Source of the DNA: Clostridia bacterium
GTDB taxonomy: Bacteria > Bacillota > Clostridia > Oscillospirales > CAG-272
Reading direction: 5' to 3'
Assembly: GCA_017461365.1 (NCBI GenBank)
Contig: JAFTYG010000008.1
Coordinates: forward strand, 17,908 to 81,907
DNA: 64,000 nt
Shown here one piece after another: positions 15,281 through 24,085 of the stretch (position 1 is the stretch's first letter; each line of letters starts with the position of its first letter). Both the position numbers and the translations under genes were made by a program. The notes under the pieces were generated by a model. The model was not told where the DNA came from and searched no databases. It saw nothing but the letters and a program-made list of their open reading frames with translations.

Positions 15281-17113
15281 ATGAAGACTAATAAGAAATC
15301 CACAAAAAGAGCTCTGATCGCAAGCGTAATTTCACTTTTGCTTTGCTTCACGATGCTCATGGGTACGACCTACGCATGGTTCACAGATAGCGTAACGAGT
15401 ACCAACAACATCATCAAAACGGGTAATCTTGACGTAGAGCTCAGGTATTACGGAGTAATCGATGAGACCACAGGCGAAAAGGGCTGGATTGAAGTTGACG
15501 AGAACACAAACGTATTCTCAGGTCAGCTCTGGGAACCCGGACACACAGAGGTTGTCTACCTCAAGGTATCCAACCTCGGAACACTTGCTCTCAAATATCA
15601 GCTCGGAATTAACGTAGCGTCCGAAACGACGGGACTTACCGAGGATAATAAAGAGATAAAGCTCTCGGAAATCATCAAATTCGGTGTAGATGACGGAATG
15701 ACACCTACGTACGAAAGCCGTGAGAAAGCCCGCGAGGCAGTGGAGACTGACGCTAAAGTTATCTCCGAAGGCTACTCAAAGAGCAGTACGCTTCTTCCCG
15801 CAACCGAAGGAAACGAGTCCTCAGAGTATGTAGCGCTTGTAGTCTATATGCCAGAGACGACAGGTAACGAGGCAAATTACAGAGGCGAAACGGCTCCTAA
15901 GATCGACCTCGGTATCAACCTGATGGCGGCTCAGTACACAAGCGAGACAGACAGCTTTGATGAGAAATATGACGAGAATGCGGAATACGACGGTATAGTA
16001 ATTCCCGCAGATGCGATCAAGATTTCGAGCTATGATGAATTCGTAGAGGCTGTGACAAACGGCGGTAACTACGAGATCGTGGGTTCCTTTACAGTTGAAG
16101 CAACCGAAGAACCGGGTAAAAATGTTAAGCAAGGATTGACTGTTGCGGCAACGACCAATTTCTATAATGCCAATCCCAATAATGTCCTTACGTTTGAACA
16201 GAACGCAAGACTTAGAACCGCAAACAATGCCGATCTTGCATTTTACGGTGTAAAGATCAATGGTGGCGGTAGCTTCACTATGGAAAACGGTGAATTTACG
16301 ACTGATGCAACAAAGAGTAACAACGAAGCTATGCTGATGGCATATGCCGGCTCTACTCTTACCCTTGGAAAGGGAACAGTTGTTGAGAATGTTGTTTCCA
16401 ATTGTCCCGCAGTTGCTTGGGCAACGGGAACTGTGGATAATAGAGCTACTATCATCCTTGACGGTGCGACTGTTCGTAACTGTGCAGGCGGAAGCGGTAC
16501 GGTTGTTAACGTAGATCGATACGGTGATGTTTATATTGAAGAAGGCACCGTGATCTCCAATAATATTTCCTATAATAACCAAAACCATGGCATTTTCCGT
16601 ATTTATAACGATAATTGGGATGCAACGAATCCCAGTACATTAACTATGAATGGCGGAGAGATCTGCAATAACTATTACTCCGGTAATGGAATGATTGGCC
16701 TTTACTATGCTGATATGACGATGAACGGAGGTAAAATTACCAGCAACTCTTGGTATGTAAATAATGAGAAAAATAACGGATTCTATTGTGCAATTTACAT
16801 ATATTCTGCATCTCATTTTATAATGAATGGCGGAGAGATTTGCAATAACACGATTCGTTTTGGTGCCATCAATTCGATCAATGCTACTATTGAGGATTGT
16901 ATCGTTATCAACGGTGGAACGGTATCAAATAACATAAATACCGATAATAACGGTAGCGACGGATTTGCTGCGGTTTGCTATCCAAATACTGTTGAAAAGC
17001 ATTTCGTTATTTCGGAAAAAGCAAATGTTACCGGAACGATATGGAATTTCTTAGATGAAAACGACGCAAGGGTTAAACGCTATAGCGAGATTTCAGATTT
17101 CCTTGCAGAATGA
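15281..17113 (+). CDS. Secreted protein with SipW-type signal and right-handed beta-helix repeats
   Basis: A 610-residue exported protein. The N-terminus has a long hydrophobic stretch followed by TYAWFTDSVTSTNNIIKTGNLDVEL, shown here only as the family hallmark AWFTDS and GNLDVEL. This is the signal type processed by SipW in TasA/camelysin fibre proteins. Residues ~25-220 form a TasA-like beta-sandwich. From about 270 to 590 there are repeated turns such as TMNGGEICNN and MNGGKITSN, as in parallel beta-helices. No LPXTG or membrane anchor at the C-terminus. No sipW or tasA gene is adjacent. A surface fibre or polysaccharide-binding role is inference. Confidence 0.82.
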   Translation: MKTNKKSTKRALIASVISLLLCFTMLMGTTYAWFTDSVTSTNNIIKTGNLDVELRYYGVIDETTGEKGWIEVDENTNVFSGQLWEPGHTEVVYLKVSNLGTLALKYQLGINVASETTGLTEDNKEIKLSEIIKFGVDDGMTPTYESREKAREAVETDAKVISEGYSKSSTLLPATEGNESSEYVALVVYMPETTGNEANYRGETAPKIDLGINLMAAQYTSETDSFDEKYDENAEYDGIVIPADAIKISSYDEFVEAVTNGGNYEIVGSFTVEATEEPGKNVKQGLTVAATTNFYNANPNNVLTFEQNARLRTANNADLAFYGVKINGGGSFTMENGEFTTDATKSNNEAMLMAYAGSTLTLGKGTVVENVVSNCPAVAWATGTVDNRATIILDGATVRNCAGGSGTVVNVDRYGDVYIEEGTVISNNISYNNQNHGIFRIYNDNWDATNPSTLTMNGGEICNNYYSGNGMIGLYYADMTMNGGKITSNSWYVNNEKNNGFYCAIYIYSASHFIMNGGEICNNTIRFGAINSINATIEDCIVINGGTVSNNINTDNNGSDGFAAVCYPNTVEKHFVISEKANVTGTIWNFLDENDARVKRYSEISDFLAE

Positions 17114-17132
17114 TTTTTGACAGATAAAATTT

Positions 17133-17165
17133 GCGCTGTCTCCACGCGGAGGCAGCGCTTTTTTT
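17133..17165 (+). terminator. Rho-independent terminator
   Basis: An 11-base-pair GC-rich stem with one G-T pair (17133-17143 with 17148-17158), ACGC loop, then seven T. Confidence 0.9.
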
Positions 17166-17249
17166 ACACTAAACGAATAATATTCCTCCTCTTCGTCCAT
17201 ACTGATTTCGGAGCAATTCCGAAATTTTACCTAACGAAAGGGGAACAAT

Positions 17250-17705
17250 ATGGCGCTTACACAGAAAGAAACCGACCTTTTGAAAGACATGAAAGGACAG
17301 GAGGAGCTTTGCATTCAGAAGTATAACAAATACTCGGAAATGGCAAAGGCGGAGGCACTGAAAAATCTTTTTAAGTCTATGGCGCAGGTAGAGCAGAACC
17401 ATTTGCAGACCATAACAGCAATGATGAGCGGCAATATACCCACAATGCCCAATACCATCGAAAATTCCAATAATCAGAACTGCGTGTCGGCAAATTATAT
17501 GTCAGAGGCGGATAAAAATGATGATGCGTTGTTGTGTCAGGATATGCTTGCTACGGAAAAGCACGTATCAGGACTCTATGACACCGCCATTTTCGAGTTC
17601 AAGGATCCCGCCGCGCGCAAGACTCTTAACCACATCCAGGCAGAAGAGCAACAGCACGGCGAACAGCTCTATGCATATATGAATTGTAACGGTATGTATT
17701 CGTGA
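17250..17705 (+). CDS. CotF-like spore coat / ferritin-fold protein
   Basis: A 151-residue all-helical protein. Two helical pairs, QEELCIQKYNKYSEMA...QVEQNHLQTI and QDMLATEKHVSGLYDTAIFEF...HIQAEEQQHGEQLY, carry Glu and His in ferritin-like spacing. This matches the coat F family of spore-coat-associated proteins. Ribosome site AAAGGGG lies before the ATG. The presence of this family is consistent with a spore-forming ancestry but does not prove sporulation. Confidence 0.8.
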   Translation: MALTQKETDLLKDMKGQEELCIQKYNKYSEMAKAEALKNLFKSMAQVEQNHLQTITAMMSGNIPTMPNTIENSNNQNCVSANYMSEADKNDDALLCQDMLATEKHVSGLYDTAIFEFKDPAARKTLNHIQAEEQQHGEQLYAYMNCNGMYS

Positions 17706-17742
17706 AAAACGGGGTAGCTCGTAAAAGAGCTACCCTGTTTTT
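17705..17742 (+). terminator. Rho-independent terminator after the coat-like gene
   Basis: Arms 17706-17720 and 17727-17741 pair with one G-T wobble around a short loop, ending in five T. Confidence 0.85.
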
Positions 17743-17940
17743 AATGCACAATACACAATACACAATACACAATACACAATGCAAAATTATTGTAGCTTTT
17801 GCTAATAGCAAAAGCGATATAAATTAAAAATTACGTTATCTTACGCGTTTAAATAATTTAATATTTCTTTTATTTTTCACTTCAGTGAAAGATAAAAGTT
17901 TCCTATATTGTGCATTTTGTATTGTGCATTGTGCATTAAA
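17743..17940. repeat. MITE-like element with terminal ATGCACAATAC repeats
   Basis: The left end carries four to five tandem copies of the 9-mer ACACAATAC. The right end carries the inverted equivalent, TTGTGCATTTTGTATTGTGCATTGTGCATT. The interior holds two hairpins (GCTTTTGCTAATAGCAAAAGC, TTTCACTTCAGTGAAA). About 200 bases, no coding capacity. A related stretch (TTTTGCATTATGCATTGTGC) occurs near 55535. It looks like a non-autonomous mobile repeat sitting between convergent genes. Confidence 0.65.
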
Positions 17941-17978
17941 AAATGAGCTGACTCACACTCGGGTGAGTCAGCTCATTT
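17941..17978. terminator. Terminator of the pgk-tpiA operon
   Basis: A perfect 16-base-pair stem (17941-17956 with 17963-17978) and 6-base loop. On the minus strand it is followed by a T-run, directly behind tpiA. Confidence 0.9.
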
Positions 17979-17981
17979 TAA

Positions 17982-18749
17982 TTACTGAGCGGCGTCAACG
18001 ATAGCCGTGAACTTCTTCGCTACGAGAGAAGCTCCGCCGATAAGTCCGCCGTCAACGTTGGGCTTTGCAAGAAGCTCTGCCGCATTTGCGTCGTTCATAG
18101 ATCCGCCGTACTGAATTGTAACGGTCTCTGCAACGTCAGCGCCGTACATATCAGCGAGGACCTTTCTGATCTCTCCGCAGGTCTCTTCAGCCTGCTCGGG
18201 AGTTGCTGTAAGTCCTGTGCCGATAGCCCATACAGGCTCGTAAGCGATGATAACGTTCTTCAATGCCTCAGCATCAACGCCTGCAAGGTCGAGCTTTGTC
18301 TGCATAGCAACTACCTCGTTGGTGATGCCAGAAAGTCTCTGCTCCTTGACCTCACCGAGGCAGAGGATGACCTTCATACCGTTTGCAAGAGCCGCCTTTG
18401 TGCGAAGATTTACCGTCTCGTCTGTCTCACCGAAGTACTGTCTTCTCTCGCTGTGACCGATGATTACGTACTCAACGCCGATAGCCTTGAGCATTTTTGC
18501 GGAAACCTCGCCTGTGTAAGCGCCCTTTTCCTCAAAGTGTACGTTCTCAGCGCCGATCTTGATGTTAGAGCCCTCAGCAGCCTTCATAGCCGCAGAGATC
18601 GTAACGTAGGGAGCGCAGAAGATTATGTCGCAATTGTCCTTGCCTGCGACCATGGGCTTTATCTCATTGATGAAAGCAGTAGCTTCATCGGGAGTAAAAT
18701 TCATTTTCCAGTTACCTGCGATAACTGTTCTTCTCTTTGCGGGATTCAT
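17982..18749 (-). CDS. tpiA: Triosephosphate isomerase
   Basis: A 255-residue glycolytic TIM barrel interconverting dihydroxyacetone phosphate and glyceraldehyde 3-phosphate. Catalytic residues are in place: Lys15 in GNWKMN, His99 in IIGHSERR, Glu171 in [11 protein letters not shown]. Phosphate-binding loop YGGSMN and GLIGGASL are also seen. It is second in an operon with pgk, 25 bases apart, with GAGAGGA as ribosome site. Confidence 0.97.
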   Translation of the reverse strand: MNPAKRRTVIAGNWKMNFTPDEATAFINEIKPMVAGKDNCDIIFCAPYVTISAAMKAAEGSNIKIGAENVHFEEKGAYTGEVSAKMLKAIGVEYVIIGHSERRQYFGETDETVNLRTKAALANGMKVILCLGEVKEQRLSGITNEVVAMQTKLDLAGVDAEALKNVIIAYEPVWAIGTGLTATPEQAEETCGEIRKVLADMYGADVAETVTIQYGGSMNDANAAELLAKPNVDGGLIGGASLVAKKFTAIVDAAQ

Positions 18750-18774
18750 ATTTTAAGTCCTCTCTTTATACTTA

Positions 18775-20073
18775 TTACTTGTCAAGAAGGCAAGCTATAC
18801 CGGGAAGCTCCTTGCCCTCGAGGAACTCGAGAGAAGCGCCGCCGCCCGTGGAGATGTGTGTCATCTTGTCAGCATAGCCGAGCTTTTCAACAGCCGCCGC
18901 GGAGTCACCGCCGCCGATGATAGAGATAGCTCCGCTCTCTGCAACAGCAGATGCAACAGCGTTTGTACCCGATGCGAAGTTCTTCCACTCGGAAACGCCC
19001 ATAGGTCCGTTCCATACAACGGTGCCTGCGCCCTTGATAGCGCTTGCGAAGAGAGCCTCTGTCTTGGGGCCGATGTCAAGTCCCATCCAATCTGCGGGGA
19101 TGCAGTCGGAGTCTGTTACCTTGCACTCGGTGTTCTCGTCGTACTCACGACCGATGCGGTTGTCAACGGGGATAAGGAAGTTAACGCCCTTAGCCTTAGC
19201 CTTAGCCATAAGCTCGTTAGCGAGGTCGATCTTGTCCTCCTCGCAGAGAGAGGTTCCGACATCGTGTCCCTGAGCCTTGAAGAAGGTGTAAGCCATACCG
19301 CCGCCGATGATAAGTGTGTCGACCTTTTCGATGAGGTTGTTGATAACGCCGATCTTGTCGGAAACCTTTGCGCCGCCGAGAATAGCAACGAAGGGACGTG
19401 CGGGATCAGCAAGAGCCTTGCCCATGATGGAGATCTCCTTCTGGATAAGGTATCCGCAAACAGCGGGGAGATAATCAGCAACGCCTGCTGTGGAAGCGTG
19501 AGCTCTGTGAGCAGAGCCGAACGCGTCGTTTACGTAAACGTCAGCGAAGGAAGCAAGCTCCTTTGCAAAGTCAGCGCCGTTCTTGGTCTCTCTTGCGTCA
19601 AAACGAACGTTCTCGATAAGAACAGCCTCGCCCTCCTTGAGAGCCGCGATCTTAGCCTTTGCATCCTCACCGATGATGTCCTCAGCGAAAGTAACCTTAC
19701 CGCCGAGAAGCTCGTTCAGACGGTCAGCAACGGGCTTAAGAGTAAATGCCTTCTTGTCGTTCTTGAGAGCCTTCTCAAGAAGAGCTGCGGTTGCGGCAGC
19801 CTGCTCGGACGCGGGAAGCTCCTCGACCTTCTTCTTTTCTTTCTTGGTGAGTCCGAAGCCTTCGGTGAAGATAGCGTGGGGCTTACCCATGTGAGAGCAA
19901 AGAATTACCTTTGCGCCCTTTTCAAGCAGATACTTAATGGTAGGAAGCGCGCCGATTATTCTCTTGTCAGAGGTAATAACGCCATCCTTGAGGGGTACAT
20001 TGAAGTCGCAACGTACAAGAACTCTCTTGCCCGCAACGTCAATGTCTTCAATTGTTTTCTTGTTGTAGGTCAT
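18775..20073 (-). CDS. pgk: Phosphoglycerate kinase with an inserted segment
   Basis: A 432-residue enzyme transferring phosphate from 1,3-bisphosphoglycerate to ADP. Substrate motif RCDFNVPL (near residue 21) and SHMGKP (60-65) are followed by an insertion of roughly 35 charged residues, ending at [14 protein letters not shown] near 111. Most PGKs have only about nine residues there. Nucleotide-binding [11 protein letters not shown] and C-terminal GGGDSAAAV and [13 protein letters not shown] are intact, so it should be active. First gene of pgk-tpiA. Confidence 0.96.
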   Translation of the reverse strand: MTYNKKTIEDIDVAGKRVLVRCDFNVPLKDGVITSDKRIIGALPTIKYLLEKGAKVILCSHMGKPHAIFTEGFGLTKKEKKKVEELPASEQAAATAALLEKALKNDKKAFTLKPVADRLNELLGGKVTFAEDIIGEDAKAKIAALKEGEAVLIENVRFDARETKNGADFAKELASFADVYVNDAFGSAHRAHASTAGVADYLPAVCGYLIQKEISIMGKALADPARPFVAILGGAKVSDKIGVINNLIEKVDTLIIGGGMAYTFFKAQGHDVGTSLCEEDKIDLANELMAKAKAKGVNFLIPVDNRIGREYDENTECKVTDSDCIPADWMGLDIGPKTEALFASAIKGAGTVVWNGPMGVSEWKNFASGTNAVASAVAESGAISIIGGGDSAAAVEKLGYADKMTHISTGGGASLEFLEGKELPGIACLLDK

Positions 20074-20116
20074 TTTTATGTCCGCCTTTCAAAAATTTTT
20101 AAAATTACCACCTAAT

Positions 20117-20145
20117 AATATACCATAAACCGAAAAATATATCAA
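20117..20145 (-). promoter_or_regulatory. Promoter of pgk-tpiA
   Basis: On the minus strand, TTGATA (20140-20145) and TATATT (20117-20122) with a 17-base spacer, about 45 bases before the pgk ATG. Confidence 0.65.
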
Positions 20146-20294
20146 GTATTATTTGTTAAAAATTTATCTTTTTTTGAAAATTTTTTCTTTTTGAAGCGAT
20201 AAAAAAGGAAAATTCACATATTATTAACAAAAAGAGCGTCGATTTGTACTATAATACAAGTAGCAAAATACCCTATTCAACGCGAGGAACGATT

Positions 20295-21146
20295 ATGAAA
20301 AAACAGATCATCGGCAAGACCTTCGACGCTGAGCGCGCTCTGTACGCAGAGAGGGACGCTGAGCTCGTTGGCTGTATATTTGAAGGAGAGGCGGACGGAG
20401 AGTCGGCACTGAAGGAATGTCGGCATATAAAAGCAACAAACTGTAAGTTTTCACTCAGGTATCCGCTGTGGCACGGAGAGGATTTTCTGCTCTGCGATAC
20501 TTACATAGCTCCCACGGCGAGAGCGCCGATGTGGTATGCATCAATGGCTACTGTGCGTCATTGCAGGATCGAGGGCGTAAAAGCGCTCAGAGAATGTGAC
20601 GACACGCTTATCGAAAGCTCGGTGATAAATTCTCCTGAGTTCGGATGGAAGTGCAGGGGAGTAAATCTGCGAAAGACCGACATCACCTCAGAATATCTCT
20701 TTTTTGAGAGCCGCGGCTTGGAGATAAGCGATATGAAAATGAAGGGAAAGTATGCCTTTCAGTATGTTGAGGATTCAAGCGTGAGCGACAGCGTGCTTTA
20801 TACAAAGGACGCGTTCTGGCATACGAAGAATGTGACGGTCACTGATTGCGAGATACGCGGAGAATACCTCGGATGGTATTCCGAAAATCTGACGCTTGTT
20901 AATTGCCACATAGCGGGCACACAGCCGCTATGCTATTGCAAGGGACTGAAGCTTATAAACTGCACCACCGAGGGATGTGACCTTGCCTTTGAGTATTCTG
21001 ACGTGGATGCCGATATATGGGGAGATATAATGTCGGTAAAAAATCCCCGCTCGGGAGTTATCCGCGCCGACCGTATAGATGAGGTCATACTTGAAAATTC
21101 AATCGTGGAAAATAACTGCGACATTATTATCAAAAACGAAAAATAA
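20295..21146 (+). CDS. DUF3737 family beta-helix protein
   Basis: A 283-residue soluble protein made of short repeated strand turns (VGCIFEGEADGE, ATNCKFS, VRHCRIEG, VTDCEIRG, LVNCHIAG), giving a right-handed beta-helix like DUF3737 proteins. The N-terminus MKKQIIGKTFDAERALY and the segment YPLWHGEDF agree with the family. Start chosen at 20295, with GAGGAA upstream; an earlier in-frame ATG lacks a ribosome site. TATAAT at 20250-20255 may be its -10. It lies 25 bases before a sugar isomerase-like gene, so the two are probably co-transcribed. Function of the family is not known. Confidence 0.82.
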   Translation: MKKQIIGKTFDAERALYAERDAELVGCIFEGEADGESALKECRHIKATNCKFSLRYPLWHGEDFLLCDTYIAPTARAPMWYASMATVRHCRIEGVKALRECDDTLIESSVINSPEFGWKCRGVNLRKTDITSEYLFFESRGLEISDMKMKGKYAFQYVEDSSVSDSVLYTKDAFWHTKNVTVTDCEIRGEYLGWYSENLTLVNCHIAGTQPLCYCKGLKLINCTTEGCDLAFEYSDVDADIWGDIMSVKNPRSGVIRADRIDEVILENSIVENNCDIIIKNEK

Positions 21147-21171
21147 CTAAAAATTTTAAGGAGACGGAACA

Positions 21172-21966
21172 ATGAGACAAATAGGCATCAATATGGGCGC
21201 AATGAGAGGTCTTAGCAACGAGGATTACTCCAAGAGAGTAAAGGAGCTCGGATTTGATACAGTGTTCACGGGCGTGGCTAAAACGTGGACGGATCAGTGC
21301 AGGCTTGCGGATATTTTCGCGGCAAACGGACTTACATACGAAACCCTTCACGCGCCTTTCGGACATATAAACGATATATGGCTCGATACGGAGGGCGGAG
21401 AGAAGATGCTTGAGGAGCTTATGTTCTCGGTAGGCGCTTGTCACGCCGCAGGAGCTCCCATACTCGTCGTTCACCTTTCCTCGGGGCTCAAGCCTCCCTC
21501 TATTACCGACATCGGCAGAGGACGCTTTGAGACGCTTGTCGAGCACGCGGCGCAAAAGGGCGTGACGATAGCCTTTGAAAATCAGAGAAAGCTCGCCAAT
21601 ATCTCATGGGCATTTGAGAATTTCGAGGATTGCGATAACGTTGGATTTTGCTGGGACTGCGGACATGAGGCGTGCTTCACACTCGGACGCGAGTATATGC
21701 CTCTATTCGGCAAAAAGCTCGTTTGTACACACATTCACGATAACACCGCAGAGTTCAATGCCGATCTGCACCTGATACCCTTTGACGGAAATATAGATTT
21801 TACTCGCTTTGCCGAGCATATCAGAAAGAGCGGCTACACAGGACCTCTCACGCTCGAGGTAATTTCGGGTAATAGCAACTATTATGGCGGCGTGGCGATA
21901 GACGACTATCTGCAAAAGGCGGCTGACGCTGTAAAGAAGCTCCGCACAATGGTCGACGGAGAATAA
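21172..21966 (+). CDS. Sugar phosphate isomerase/epimerase-like TIM barrel protein
   Basis: A 264-residue protein of the xylose-isomerase-like AP-endonuclease-2 superfamily. Metal-ligand segments are visible: TLHAPFGH, VVHLSSGL, IAFENQ, GFCWDCGHEAC, THIHDN and a final LEVISGN. The family isomerises or epimerises sugars and inositols using divalent metal; the substrate is unknown. AAGGAG lies eight bases before the ATG. It ends at a strong terminator. Confidence 0.85.
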   Translation: MRQIGINMGAMRGLSNEDYSKRVKELGFDTVFTGVAKTWTDQCRLADIFAANGLTYETLHAPFGHINDIWLDTEGGEKMLEELMFSVGACHAAGAPILVVHLSSGLKPPSITDIGRGRFETLVEHAAQKGVTIAFENQRKLANISWAFENFEDCDNVGFCWDCGHEACFTLGREYMPLFGKKLVCTHIHDNTAEFNADLHLIPFDGNIDFTRFAEHIRKSGYTGPLTLEVISGNSNYYGGVAIDDYLQKAADAVKKLRTMVDGE

Positions 21967-21970
21967 TATA

Positions 21971-21998
21971 AAAAAGGGGGAGCTCCCCCTTTTTTTTG
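21971..21998 (+). terminator. Rho-independent terminator
   Basis: Perfect palindrome AAAAAGGGGGAG/CTCCCCCTTTTT (21971-21994) continuing into a T-run. Confidence 0.85.
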
Positions 21999-22180
21999 GT
22001 GTATGTTTGGATATTCAAATTGGAATTTGTCGGGGGTGGCTATGTCTACAGTTATCCTTGTTTGTGCGAATATATCAAACATCCCACCGCAAGAACGAAG
22101 TTCTTGCCTTTTCGCGTAAGCGAAAAAGATAAACTCAATTTTGAAGCTCTCAAACAAGCAATAGACGAAGTCACGTTTTA
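21999..22180. repeat. Decayed copy of an intergenic repeat also found at 30050-30255
   Basis: It contains TTCAAATTGGAATTTGTCGG near 22014, which resembles the terminal sequence TTGAATTGGGGTTTGTCG of the element near 30240. It also has GCCTTTTCGCGTAAGCGAAAAA near 22107, shared almost exactly with a site near 30000. A 61-codon frame through it has no family match or ribosome site, so I treat the stretch as non-coding repeat. Confidence 0.5.
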
Positions 22181-22204
22181 ATGACTCCGCCTATTTTTTT
22201 AACC

Positions 22205-23386
22205 TCAAATAAGTCCTTTGCTCTTGATGTATGCCGCAAGCTCGTCGGCTACGACACCGTTGGCTTCAAGGTCAGGGTGAGTGCCCGCGCCTTCATTGTT
22301 CTGAGTAACGGTGGTAACGTAAAGTCCGTTTGCTTCACCACCGAGACCGGTGAGTACCTCTTTCATCCAATTGTTTACGTTGGAGTCGGCAGAACGCATC
22401 ATTCCGACTACCCAAAGGATCTTCACGTCGTCACCGTGTACGTCGCGTACCTTCTGGATAAGCGTATTTACCGCCGCTTTGTATTCGGTCTCGTTGTTGT
22501 TTCCGCCATGGTCATTGTCGTTGGTGTTGAGGTTTATCACTACAAGATCAGCCTTTTTCTTGGCTATGTACCTATCCGTACTTGACCACAGATAGTTCGT
22601 CAGGTCGTAATATTTCGACATATTCGCGCCCGCATTCTGATGCCTCGTCGTACCGATGTAAACGCCAATACCCGACGTAGCTACCATAGAGTGCTCACAG
22701 CCGAGCTTTTGCGCAAGCGTAAAGCTGTATGCAAGAGTGCCGGAAAAGTCGCCGTTATTGTACAATCCCGAGCCGCAGGTGATGCTGTCGCCTACGAATT
22801 CGATGAGCTTCTTGCCGCTCTCGTATTCGCAAAGCTCGCCGTTAAAGAGAACGCTTACAAATATGGTGGTTGCCGCTTTCAGACTCTTTTCGTTGTTTGT
22901 TATTCTGTAAAATCCTATTATATGCTCCTCGCCGTCAAGATCGAGACCTAAAGTAAGCTTCGTGGCCGACGTCGGTACGGTTACCGTGCTGTGCTCTTCG
23001 CCGTCGACAAAAACAAGATAGTCCGCGTTCTTTGTTGTCGAGAGAGCGCCGACAGTTACGTCGCCCTCTCCCTTTACCTTCATCTCAAAGCCCGAAGCCG
23101 ACCAGCCCGATATGAGTCCAAGATCGGTCACAGGACATCTTCCGATTATGTTTATCTTGTCCGAGTTGTTCTTGATTACGTAGTTTACAGGCTCCGATTT
23201 TGCAGTGCTTTCGGTTTCTGCTTCCGTGTCGGTTTCCGTTTCTGTGTCTGTCTCGCTTTCGGCTTCGGTAATGCTGTCCTCGGGATCTGTGTCCTTTCCG
23301 TCCGAGCAGGCAGTGAGCGACAGACAAGCGCCGAGCATGAGCGACATAAGTGTTAGCACCGCGATGAGACGTATCAGGTGTTTCAT
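22205..23386 (-). CDS. SGNH/GDSL-hydrolase lipoprotein (carbohydrate esterase-like)
   Basis: A 393-residue exported esterase. Signal peptide with lipobox LTAC (Cys27) is followed by a low-complexity linker of Asp/Glu/Thr/Ser (residues ~35-65, repeats of TETD). A beta-sandwich region of ~110 residues comes next. The SGNH domain has the nucleophile block FVGDSITCGSG near residue 200, the Asn block near VVINLNTND, and the Asp/His block GTHPDLEANG near 375. The layout resembles CE2 deacetylases of plant cell-wall polysaccharides. The substrate is an inference. AAGGAG ribosome site nine bases before the ATG. Confidence 0.85.
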   Translation of the reverse strand: MKHLIRLIAVLTLMSLMLGACLSLTACSDGKDTDPEDSITEAESETDTETETDTEAETESTAKSEPVNYVIKNNSDKINIIGRCPVTDLGLISGWSASGFEMKVKGEGDVTVGALSTTKNADYLVFVDGEEHSTVTVPTSATKLTLGLDLDGEEHIIGFYRITNNEKSLKAATTIFVSVLFNGELCEYESGKKLIEFVGDSITCGSGLYNNGDFSGTLAYSFTLAQKLGCEHSMVATSGIGVYIGTTRHQNAGANMSKYYDLTNYLWSSTDRYIAKKKADLVVINLNTNDNDHGGNNNETEYKAAVNTLIQKVRDVHGDDVKILWVVGMMRSADSNVNNWMKEVLTGLGGEANGLYVTTVTQNNEGAGTHPDLEANGVVADELAAYIKSKGLI

Positions 23387-23499
23387 GTTTCTTTCTCCTT
23401 GGTTTTTATAAATTTGTAATGCTTACGGGAATATCATAACATATTTCTATGTCATTTTCAAGTTACAGAAAGATCAAAAACAGCTCATTTTTGTAAAAA

Positions 23500-24018
23500 T
23501 CATTCATTTTTACCTATTTCTGCAAGGCGGTCGGGAAAACAGACGTACATCTTCCCGTTTTCCGCCAAAAATCCGTTTTTGCCTATCTCACGGGAGATTT
23601 TTCCCTTACCCATGATCCGCCTCGCCGCCTGCCTTGGAGGAAGCAGACATTGCTCCGACAGTGACCACGCGTGCGCGTCGAGAGCGCATAAGCTCTCAAG
23701 CTTTGGTTCTCTTTGCCCGACCGTCGCCGTGAGCTTTACGAATGTCAGCTCACCGTCGTCATGCGTCACCCGTCCGTCAAGACGGTAGCAGACAGGCGTG
23801 TACGTAAATCGCTTTTTCGGAAGCTCGCACTCGGCATAACGCTTTTCAGCGTAGGCGGTAAGCTCGGTGTTGCAATAGCTCAGCACCGCGTCAAAAACGT
23901 CTCTGTAAAAAAGCGATATGCGCTCCGCCTCGGGAAAGGACGGAAGCGTGATGCTGTAACGCAGTACCTCCACTCCCTCAAAAATATGCCCCCGTGAGCT
24001 CGAATAATATTCAAACAT
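23500..24018 (-). CDS. Hypothetical protein
   Basis: A 172-residue soluble protein, no signal peptide or membrane span. Pattern: ITLPSFPEAERISLFYRDVFDAVLSYC at the N-terminus, a central strand region (YTPVCYRLDGRVTHDDGELTFVKLTATV) and a basic C-terminus. This is faintly reminiscent of DUF3298/RsiV-like domains, but not enough to assign. A good AAGGAG ribosome site is present. It lies upstream of the SGNH lipoprotein and downstream of recG on the same strand. Confidence 0.6.
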   Translation of the reverse strand: MFEYYSSSRGHIFEGVEVLRYSITLPSFPEAERISLFYRDVFDAVLSYCNTELTAYAEKRYAECELPKKRFTYTPVCYRLDGRVTHDDGELTFVKLTATVGQREPKLESLCALDAHAWSLSEQCLLPPRQAARRIMGKGKISREIGKNGFLAENGKMYVCFPDRLAEIGKNE

Positions 24019-24085
24019 AACAAAGGTATCTCCTTGGATGCTTTTGTTATATTTTATTTTGCGAGATCGTAATTTATGATGGCAG

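Noticed and set aside
17743-17800. Tandem ACACAATAC repeats as a possible CRISPR or iteron array
   Set aside because: Units are 9 bases with no spacers, no cas or rep gene is near, and the inverted version at the other end fits a MITE better.
18856-20115. A 419-codon frame antisense to pgk
   Set aside because: It is the shadow of a GC-periodic real gene. It has no ribosome site or recognisable domain, and pgk is unmistakable on the other strand.
21996-22181. A 61-codon plus-strand frame before the SGNH lipoprotein
   Set aside because: It lies in sequence shared with other intergenic repeats, directly after a terminator, and has no ribosome site.
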